From Candidatus Dormiibacterota bacterium (GTDB lineage: Bacteria > Chloroflexota > Dormibacteria > Aeolococcales > Bog-877), in NCBI GenBank assembly GCA_003132265.1, contig PKXE01000171.1, forward strand, positions 1 through 12,177: a stretch of DNA of 12,177 bases, in the 5' to 3' direction. Shown here in pieces: positions 7,155 to 12,177 of this stretch (its first letter is position 1; every line of letters starts with the position of its first letter). Below the pieces are notes generated by a model that saw only the letters and a program-made list of their open reading frames with translations, searched no databases and was not told the DNA's origin. Made by a program: the position numbers and the translations under genes.

Positions 7155-7799
7155 CTACTTGCAGGTCCACTCGCCGGACTCGCCGATGGAGAACATCTTG
7201 GCCGCGATATCGGCCTGCTGGACGGGGTCCCAGATGTCGGTACCGCCGTGCCCGTGGAAGGTCGCGGGCATGAACTGGAAGAGCCCGCTGGCGCCCGAGT
7301 ACTTGTTGACAGCGGTGGGATTCAACCCCGACTCACACTGGGCCACCCCGAGCAGCCAGGAGTACGAGACGTTGTACTGCTGGGCAGCCGCCCAGACGAT
7401 CTGGGTGATCGTGCCGACCGGGGGCTCCGGCACCGCCTGCCAGAAAGCCGAGCCGAAGGACAGTCCTCCCGCCGCCGCCGCCGCCGCCGCCGGCGGCGGC
7501 GGCGGGACCACCTGGGCCTCCTGCAGCGGCAGGGTCACCTGGTAGTCGGTCACCGAAAGGATGCTGCGAGCCTGGCTGGCGACCTGGGCGATCGCGGCGG
7601 GGGCGGTCGACGGCGGCCCTGAGGCCCCGCCGGTGGCGAGGGCTCCCACCACCGGCGCGCTGAGCAAGAGGACGGTCGCGGCGGTGATCCAGCGCAGTCG
7701 GCTGGCCAGAAGCGGCGTCCGGCGAACCGGCGCTGCTGTCTCGTGGCGGAGGGTGAGGACGACGCTGGGGGTGTGGGACGGCCAGGTCAGCTGCGCCAA
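7155..7799 (-). CDS. Membrane-anchored lytic transglycosylase (SLT domain)
   Basis: 214 aa. The TTG at 7799 is the only start that keeps the transmembrane segment in a sensible place; it lies 1 nt after the CHAP gene's TGA, so translation is probably coupled. Layout: a basic cytoplasmic N-terminus (1-36), a membrane anchor (about 37-57, WITAATVLLLSAPVVGALAT), an Ala/Pro spacer with P5A7 at 99-110, and the SLT domain at 125-214. Catalytic Glu156 is in GVAQCESGLNP; NKYSGASGLFQFMPATF and the terminal GESGEWTCK follow the actinobacterial pattern, and C155 and C213 may pair. It cleaves glycan strands outside the membrane. VirB1-like proteins of type IV systems share this domain, but resuscitation or growth roles are equally possible. 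Confidence 0.9.
   Translation of the reverse strand: MAQLTWPSHTPSVVLTLRHETAAPVRRTPLLASRLRWITAATVLLLSAPVVGALATGGASGPPSTAPAAIAQVASQARSILSVTDYQVTLPLQEAQVVPPPPPAAAAAAAGGLSFGSAFWQAVPEPPVGTITQIVWAAAQQYNVSYSWLLGVAQCESGLNPTAVNKYSGASGLFQFMPATFHGHGGTDIWDPVQQADIAAKMFSIGESGEWTCK
7471..7506. repeat. (GCC)7(GGC)4 triplet run forming a 28-bp palindrome
   Basis: Seven GCC triplets (7471-7491) are followed directly by four GGC triplets (7492-7503) and GG. Bases 7478-7505 are a perfect inverted repeat centred at 7491/7492, able to fold as a very stable all-G/C hairpin. It lies inside the lytic transglycosylase gene and encodes the Pro/Ala spacer, so length changes in steps of 3 keep the frame. Confidence 0.9.
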
Positions 7800-7800
7800 G

Positions 7801-8820
7801 TCAGGCGCTCGGGCCTGGCGGGTAGATGAACCCGTCGAACCCGGAGCCGGAGTCGGGTACGACCCGGTAGTCGACCCGGTCGAAGCCTCCGCCGGCGCCG
7901 TAGTAATTCATCTCGGAGACCTCGAAGTTGTTAGGGAACCCGGCCCCGGGCACCGACACCGCGGTGACGTAGGACACGTGGCCGGCACCGAACGCTCCGC
8001 CGCCGCCCGCCGGCCAGACCACAATCGCCCCTACCGCCGGGGTGCTGCCCTCCGCATGGCCGGCGGCGGCGGCTCCGGCCCACCACTGGTAGGCGTCTCC
8101 ACCCCAGTTGACGTCCCAGCCGTTGGCCCGCCATTGGCCGGCTGCCCAGTAGGTGCAGGTGCCGAACGCGAAGGCCCAGTTACCGGTCGTCACCGTCGGG
8201 GTGGGGTTCGTCACCGTCGGGGCGGGGTGGATCAGCTCGGCCAGCAACTGGTTGGACTCGACTCCTAGCTGGCCCTGGACGGACTCGGCGGTGGTCTCCT
8301 CGGCAAGCAACTCCTGGTCCGCCTTGGCGATCGACTGCTGATCGTGCTGGATCGAATTCACCAGCTGCCCCACCTGGGAGGCGATGGCGTCGGGCAAGGT
8401 GGAGTTGTCGAAGAACTGGGTCATGTCGGGAGAGGCCAGGGCGTTGGCCACCTCGGCAGCGCCGCTGCCGGCGACATAGGCGGCGCTGACCAGGCTGATC
8501 AGGGCCTTGCGATCGCCGGCCAGTTGGACCGCAAGAACCTGCTGGGTCGTTTGATCCGCGCTCAGCTGCTGGTTCAGCGAGTTGAGGTAGCTCTGGTTCG
8601 TCTCGACCTTCGTCAGCAATGTCTTGACCGAGCTGACGTCAGAAACCTCGCCCTGGGCCTCCAGCTGATTGAGCAGAGTGGTCAGGGCTTGCTGATTGAC
8701 AGCGTCGGTCGATTGCTGAGCCACGACTCCGAGGCCCGGTCCGAAGATCGAGGAGACCCATACCACTCCGGCCACGCTGGCAGCGAGCCAGGCGCGCCCG
8801 GCAAAGCGGGCTCCGCGCAT
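7801..8820 (-). CDS. Secreted coiled-coil CHAP-domain peptidoglycan hydrolase
   Basis: 339 aa. ATG 8820 is chosen because GGGAGG (8825-8830) precedes it and a signal peptide follows (RFAGRAWLAASVAGVVWVSS, cleavage near 33-35). Residues 38-195 are Gln/Ser/Leu-rich heptad-like coiled coil, as in PcsB/CwlO/RipA-type hydrolases, where the coil restrains or recruits the enzyme. A Thr/Pro/Val linker (199-212) carries a short repeat. Residues 213-339 are a CHAP domain: Cys222 in FGTCTYWAA, His281 in GAGHVSYV and an acidic/Asn position in VSEMNYYG (303-305). CHAP enzymes are amidases or endopeptidases on peptidoglycan peptides. The stop is 1 nt before the lytic transglycosylase start, so the pair supplies both glycan- and peptide-cutting activities. 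Confidence 0.9.
   Translation of the reverse strand: MRGARFAGRAWLAASVAGVVWVSSIFGPGLGVVAQQSTDAVNQQALTTLLNQLEAQGEVSDVSSVKTLLTKVETNQSYLNSLNQQLSADQTTQQVLAVQLAGDRKALISLVSAAYVAGSGAAEVANALASPDMTQFFDNSTLPDAIASQVGQLVNSIQHDQQSIAKADQELLAEETTAESVQGQLGVESNQLLAELIHPAPTVTNPTPTVTTGNWAFAFGTCTYWAAGQWRANGWDVNWGGDAYQWWAGAAAAGHAEGSTPAVGAIVVWPAGGGGAFGAGHVSYVTAVSVPGAGFPNNFEVSEMNYYGAGGGFDRVDYRVVPDSGSGFDGFIYPPGPSA
8189..8227. repeat. Two-copy 21-nt-period repeat in CHAP linker
   Basis: GTCACCGTCGGGGTGGGG (from 8189) and GTCACCGTCGGGGCGGGG (from 8210) differ at one base and are 21 nt apart. They encode the duplicated P-T-V-T linker between the coiled coil and the CHAP domain, so copy-number change would stay in frame. 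Confidence 0.8.
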
Positions 8821-8824
8821 ACGT

Positions 8825-8830
8825 CCTCCC
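8825..8830 (-). promoter_or_regulatory. Strong Shine-Dalgarno that sets the CHAP gene start
   Basis: GGGAGG read on the minus strand, 4 nt before ATG 8820. It favours this start over the upstream in-frame ATG near 8870, which would put about 16 polar residues before the signal peptide. Confidence 0.65.
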
Positions 8831-8856
8831 ACATAAGCGCGTCCGTTCGAGCCTGG

Positions 8857-8886
8857 AAGGTAACCCATGGGCCGGGCCTCGGTCAA
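8857..8886 (-). promoter_or_regulatory. Candidate sigma70-type promoter for the CHAP-transglycosylase pair
   Basis: On the minus strand TTGACC (8886-8881) is followed after 18 nt by TACCTT (8862-8857), a match to the actinobacterial TANNNT -10 box. The predicted start would leave a leader of about 30 nt carrying GGGAGG before ATG 8820. It lies in the 121-bp gap after hemE. Found by eye only. Confidence 0.45.
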
Positions 8887-8941
8887 CCCTGAGTACCAGC
8901 TCTGCCTGATCCGTTCGAATTCGGCCTTGATCGGACGCAAG

Positions 8942-10024
8942 TCAAATGGCTTGCTGGCCGAGCCGTCCCTGGGAAATGCTGGAGTCGCCTGCCGAGGGGC
9001 CCCATTCATGGACCAGCTCCACCAGTCGGCGAAGTTGGTCGGGGTTCGAGTCCGGTAGCACACCGTGCCCCAGGTTGAAGATGTGGCCGGGACGGCGGGC
9101 GGCCTCCCGGAGAACCTCCTGAGCACCCGACTTCAGGACCGGCCAGGGGGCCAGGACCAACGCCGGGTCGAGGTTGCCCTGGATGAAGCGTTGGGGACCC
9201 ACCAACTCCCAGGCCTGCCCCAAGGGCAGGCGCCAGTCGACCGAGAGCCCGTCCGGCCCGGTGGCGGTGAGCGCGTCCAGCAGGTGGCCTGAGGCGGTGG
9301 AGAAGTAGACGACCGGTAACTTTGGGCGTAGCCGCTCGATCAGGGCCTGGAGGTAGGGTGCGACATGGCGGACGAAGGTGGCCCGGTCGAGTACCCCGAC
9401 CCAGCTGTCGAAGAGCTGCACTACATCGGCGCCGGCCTCAGCTTGGGCGATCAGGTAGCGAGAGAGGACCTCGGTGAGCGTCGTCATCAGCCGGTCCCAG
9501 ATCTGGGGTTCGGAGTGGATCAGGGCCCGGACGTGGGGGTAGTCCCGGGAACCTTGGCCCTCCACCAAGTAACAGGCGAGGGTGAAGGGGGCGGCTCCGA
9601 ACCCGACCAGGGCGGCCCGCCGTCCCAGCCGCTCCCGGGCGGCCCTGATGGTGGGAAAGAGATAGGGCGTCGCCTCCTCCGCTTCCACCACCCGCAACTC
9701 CCTCACCTGGCGCTCCGACCTGATCGGTTGCGCGATCACCGGCCCGACCTCCTCGCGAATCTCGAAGTCGACCGCCATTCCCTGGAGGGGCAGCATGATG
9801 TCGGCGAAGACCACCGCCGCGTCCACTCCCAGGATTTCCACCGGCAGGCAGGTGACATCGACGCTGAGATCGGAGTTGGTGGCCAGCTCCAGGAAGCTGA
9901 AGCGCTCGCGAAGCGCCCGGTACTGGGGCAGGGAGCGCCCGGCCTGGCGCATGAACCAGACCGGGGTGGCATCGGTTGGCTGGCGGCGGGTTGCCGCCAG
10001 AAAGCGTTCGGCGCCGTCCGTCAC
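8942..10024 (-). CDS. hemE: Uroporphyrinogen III decarboxylase (HemE)
   Basis: 360 aa from GTG 10024, close to the family's usual ~345-355. Removes the four acetate carboxyls of uroporphyrinogen III to give coproporphyrinogen III in haem synthesis (cytoplasm). The N-terminal signature PVWFMRQAGRSLPQYR starts at residue 21. The catalytic Asp position is D75 (VVFADIMLP). APFTLACYLVEGQGSRDY, VVQLFDSWVG and the C-terminal HIFNLGHGVLPDSNPDQL are all in place. No Shine-Dalgarno precedes the GTG; a TTG at 10072 would extend it by 16 residues into the ubiA start and is less likely. It is divergent from ubiA with a 41-bp gap. No other haem genes are in the window. Confidence 0.95.
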   Translation of the reverse strand: MTDGAERFLAATRRQPTDATPVWFMRQAGRSLPQYRALRERFSFLELATNSDLSVDVTCLPVEILGVDAAVVFADIMLPLQGMAVDFEIREEVGPVIAQPIRSERQVRELRVVEAEEATPYLFPTIRAARERLGRRAALVGFGAAPFTLACYLVEGQGSRDYPHVRALIHSEPQIWDRLMTTLTEVLSRYLIAQAEAGADVVQLFDSWVGVLDRATFVRHVAPYLQALIERLRPKLPVVYFSTASGHLLDALTATGPDGLSVDWRLPLGQAWELVGPQRFIQGNLDPALVLAPWPVLKSGAQEVLREAARRPGHIFNLGHGVLPDSNPDQLRRLVELVHEWGPSAGDSSISQGRLGQQAI

Positions 10025-10065
10025 GGCGAGTGAGCCGGGTGTGCAGCGACCATGAGGTGATGAGC

Positions 10066-10950
10066 ATGCCAAAATCCAACCAGGCGGCGGGTTGGCGGGC
10101 GTACCTGCTTCTGCTTCACCCCGGGCCGTCCGCGGTCTGCACCCTCGTCACCACGATTGCCGGGTGGAGTGCCTGGCGCCAGGCTGACCCGCTCGACCGT
10201 CCGGCTGGGCGCTGGCCGGCCAAGCTAGCCGGCGCCAGCGCCGCGATGGCCCTCGCCCAGATCAGTACCGGCGTGCTCAACGATGCCTTCGACGCCCCCT
10301 GGGACCGGCTCTACCAGAGCTACAAGCCGATCGCGACCGGAGCTGTGCCCCGGCGTCACGCCTGGTTGATTGGCTTAGCCTGCGGCGGCGCCTCCCTCAT
10401 CTGCGCCAGGGGCGCCGGGGTTCGGCCGCTGCGGCTGATGCTGCTGGGGTTGGGGAGCGGCTGGAGCTACAGCCTGGGGCTGAGCCGCACCCCCATCTCG
10501 TTCCTGCCCTTCGCCTCCGGGCTGGCGACGGTCCCACTCTTGGGCCCGGCTGCGCTCGGGGTCTCGCTTCCTTCGCAGGGCTCGGTTGTGGCCCTCGCCG
10601 CAGGGCTCGGCGTAGGCCTGCACCTCGCCAATGGCGGGCCCGACATTGAGCGCGATCGGTTGGCCGGGAGAAGAAGCCTGCCGATCCTCCTGGGGGAGGA
10701 GGGATCCCGCCAAGTGAGCCACCTTCTCCTCGGCGCGGGTGCCCTGGCGGTGGCCCTGGGAACCCCGGCCCGGGGCCGTCGCTGGGCCTGGGGTGGGGCT
10801 GGAGTCGGTGCGGCCCTGGTCCTCGCCGATCGGCTGGCTCCGCGGAGCGACCGATCCCGGGGCGATCACCCCTTCGTGATCCCGGCCCTGGCCGGCGGCG
10901 CCCTGGCCGTCGGCTGGCTGCTGGGCCGGGCACGAGGTACTGCCGGGTGA
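10066..10950 (+). CDS. UbiA-family prenyltransferase
   Basis: 294 aa integral membrane protein. ATG 10066 is chosen because GAGGTG (10055-10060) lies 5 nt upstream; ATG 10060 in the same frame is an alternative. Both Asp-rich motifs are intact: first NDAFDAPWD (N72, D73, D76, D80), second DIERD (D193, D197) followed by GRRSLPILLG. SYKPIATGAVP (85-95) and WSYSLGLSRTPISFLPFA (133-150) also match the family. About eight or nine hydrophobic segments are seen. The family transfers a polyprenyl chain to an aromatic or polar acceptor (menaquinone MenA, haem O, DPPG, archaeal-type lipids). The acceptor cannot be told from sequence by eye. hemE next door recalls haem A/O synthesis, and menC about 4 kb away recalls menaquinone, but neither decides. 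Confidence 0.88.
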   Translation: MPKSNQAAGWRAYLLLLHPGPSAVCTLVTTIAGWSAWRQADPLDRPAGRWPAKLAGASAAMALAQISTGVLNDAFDAPWDRLYQSYKPIATGAVPRRHAWLIGLACGGASLICARGAGVRPLRLMLLGLGSGWSYSLGLSRTPISFLPFASGLATVPLLGPAALGVSLPSQGSVVALAAGLGVGLHLANGGPDIERDRLAGRRSLPILLGEEGSRQVSHLLLGAGALAVALGTPARGRRWAWGGAGVGAALVLADRLAPRSDRSRGDHPFVIPALAGGALAVGWLLGRARGTAG

Positions 10951-10977
10951 TCGCCTTGAGGCCGGGGACTGAGCACG

Positions 10978-11526
10978 ATGGCTGACGCCAGCGCGGGAGT
11001 CCGCGAAGGCGAGGTCGCGATCCGACCGGTCAGTTGCCCACCGCCGACGGGCCGCCATCAGCGCGGGGACGGGGACCCGGGCGGTGTTGGTGCCGGTTGG
11101 CGGGGCCCTGGGATTGCTCACTCACTCTTGGAGCACCTTGCTGGTCTGCGTGTTCGCCACCCTTTTGGTGGGAGTGGCCTCCTACATAGGGCAGGGGCAC
11201 AACGAAGTTTTGGTCGGCCCCCGGGGAGTCCGACGGGTCGCTCGTGACTGCGACCTGATCGCCACCTGGACCTCGCTGCGAGCAGTGGAGGTCAAGGTAC
11301 TCGGCAGTCGAATCGTGGTCTTCACCTTGGAGACCACGGGCGCTCTGGTGGAACGCCTCACCAAAGACCGCGCGAAGCCCGCCCAGGCCCGGGTGCGGCA
11401 CCCGCCGGAGGGATCCAATTCCGGCTGGATCGCGAGGCCGCTGACGCCTTGGGGGCGGAGGTCTCGCAGCGGCGGCCGGATCTCGGCGGGCTGGCCGAAT
11501 GCGAGCAAGCCAGTCGTCCGACGTAG
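10978..11526 (+). pseudogene. YcxB/PH-like membrane protein, apparently frameshifted twice
   Basis: A start ATG (10978, 27 nt after ubiA) and a plausible stop (TAG 11524-11526) share one frame, but the protein-like sequence between them runs in the next frame. The start reads MADASAGVREGEVAIRPV. The middle frame, from roughly 11030, reads VAHRRRAAISAG, then two hydrophobic stretches (LVPVGGALGLL, STLLVCVFATLLVGVASY), then a PH-like part (VLVGPRGVRR, LIATWTSLRAVEV, RIVVFTLETTGALVERLTKD). After about 11365 the original frame reads FRLDREAADALGAEVSQRR and stops. The two shifts cancel, giving about 182 residues, normal for a YcxB-type protein. It could be two assembly errors or a decayed gene. 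Alternatively the middle frame starts at GTG 11084 and runs to 11590 with an implausible Arg-rich tail. Confidence 0.45.
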
Positions 11527-11569
11527 GCGAAAGGCTGCCCCCGTAACCGCGAGCCTATGGTGTCTGTGT

Positions 11570-12015
11570 GTACCGGGAACGCATAGATGAACTCGTACGC
11601 CGCTGAGGTCGTCGACGTGACCCCGGTGGCAGTGACCGTGACGTTGACTGTGCCTCTGCCCGCAGGCAAGACGGCAGTGATGGAACTGTCACTTGGCGGT
11701 GTAATTGAATTCGTCCGCCGAGCCTGTCGCGCTCGTACCCTCGGGCGTCGTGACCCTGACGGAGACTGTGCCGCTGACCTCCTTAGGCGAGACGGCCGTG
11801 ATGGAAGTGTCACTGTTCACGGTGAAGCTCTTAGCGGCAGTGGCGCCGAAGGCAACCGCCGTGGCCCCCGTGAAACCCGTGCCGGTGATCATCACGCTGG
11901 TGCCACCGGCCTTCCGTCCAGAGGCCGGGGAGATGCCTGTGACTGCCGGGGCGATCGCTATGACCGCGGTCGCGTTGCTCGAGATATACGTGCCCCAGTT
12001 GGTGAAAAAGTGGGT
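11570..12015 (-). pseudogene. Remnant of an IPT/TIG-repeat (Ig-like) protein
   Basis: Read on the minus strand, 12015-11689 is open and holds one complete IPT/TIG domain: VTGISPASGRKAGGTSVMIT, GTGFTGATAVAFG, SFTVNSDTSITAVSP, GTVSVRVTTPEG and SADEFNYT. These Ig-like modules occur in secreted or surface proteins. There is no start codon before the domain: TAG (12018-12016) lies in frame just upstream, and no ATG, GTG or TTG occurs before its core. The frame ends at TGA (11691-11689). In another frame, 11693-11590 encodes the C-terminal half of a second TIG domain (SDSSITAVLPAG, GTVNVTVTATG, AAYEFIYA). So a multi-domain gene has lost its ends, part of a repeat and its frame. Composition looks less G+C-rich than the genes to the left. 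Confidence 0.75.
11670..11814. repeat. Direct repeat of TIG-domain DNA, 121-bp offset
   Basis: The 24-bp stretch at 11670-11693 recurs at 11791-11814 with two mismatches. A second matching block, TGAACTCGTACGCCGC (11588) versus TGAATTCGTCCGCCGA (11706), lies at an offset of 118. These are equivalent parts of adjacent TIG domains. A full TIG repeat would be about 250 bp apart, so roughly half a repeat is missing. The 121-bp offset is not a multiple of 3, which explains the frame change. Confidence 0.8.
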
Positions 12016-12018
12016 CTA

Positions 12019-12177
12019 CTGCCCTTTGCGTGGGTGAGATGAGGGGATAGACAGAAGACGCACTGCCGAGGATTCCTACGATCTCTGCATGGCGAATAGC
12101 CGAGATCAAGGGGAGGTCCAGGAGCAGTGCGCCACACACGAATTTGGGCGAAGGAGATGGGGCTTGCCGGGGCGGTG
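12019..12177. other. Terminal stretch without a recognised gene
   Basis: I see no supported gene, RNA or repeat here. The minus-strand frame starting near 12139 reads MCGALLLDLPLISAIRH but then runs out of phase through the TIG remnant. On the plus strand GAAGGAG precedes an ATG at 12155 by too little space to judge, and the window ends 23 nt later. Confidence 0.4.

Noticed and set aside
8821..9126. Extending the CHAP gene to the 441-codon form
   Set aside because: It would overlap hemE's 3' end and bury the signal peptide; the GGGAGG site marks ATG 8820.
11705..12037. Plus-strand 110-codon frame with hydrophobic, Val/Ala/Pro-rich product
   Set aside because: It is the antisense of the TIG domain; the minus strand carries recognisable family motifs.
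1..12177. CRISPR arrays, tRNA or rRNA genes, insertion-sequence ends
   Set aside because: No spaced palindromic repeats, tRNA-like cloverleaf, rRNA sequence or transposase motif was seen on either strand.

Overview
The window is G+C-rich throughout its coding part. It uses GTG and TTG starts, often translationally coupled, and carries peptidoglycan hydrolases plus a PrgI/VirB4 secretion pair of the single-membrane type. This fits an actinomycete-like or related Terrabacteria lineage (Actinomycetota, Dormibacterota, Chloroflexota). No 16S or other taxonomic marker is present, so this is inference.

Layout: almost everything from 10024 down to 1 is on the minus strand. In transcription order it runs: hemE (uroporphyrinogen decarboxylase); a coiled-coil CHAP peptidoglycan hydrolase and a coupled membrane-anchored lytic transglycosylase; an M20 metallopeptidase overlapping (ATGA) a MenC/N-succinylamino acid racemase; an unrecognised protein with a possible pseudo-receiver fold, directly abutting a small NTF2/TIM44-like protein; an acidic/proline-rich protein ending in a small beta-barrel; folB; a PrgI-like membrane protein fused to a degenerate MinD/ParA-like domain; and, overlapping it (GTGA), a VirB4/TraC-like ATPase cut off by the window edge just before Walker B.

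On the plus strand, ubiA (prenyltransferase) diverges from hemE with only 41 bp between start codons. It is followed by a membrane/PH-like (YcxB-type) gene that reads well only with two compensating frameshifts. The last ~600 bp hold minus-strand remains of an IPT/TIG-repeat protein with in-frame stops and a collapsed repeat. I recognise nothing in the final ~150 bp.

How the genes may work together: the VirB4, PrgI-like, lytic transglycosylase, CHAP and possible NTF2-like (VirB8-fold) products match the parts list of a Gram-positive type IV secretion machine, but they are interleaved with metabolic genes, so the link is a hypothesis. The M20 + MenC/NSAR pair resembles an N-acyl (N-succinyl) amino acid racemase/deacylase module; alternatively MenC with UbiA could serve menaquinone synthesis. 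The most unusual single item is the PrgI-MinD-like fusion, whose P-loop lysine is replaced by cysteine.
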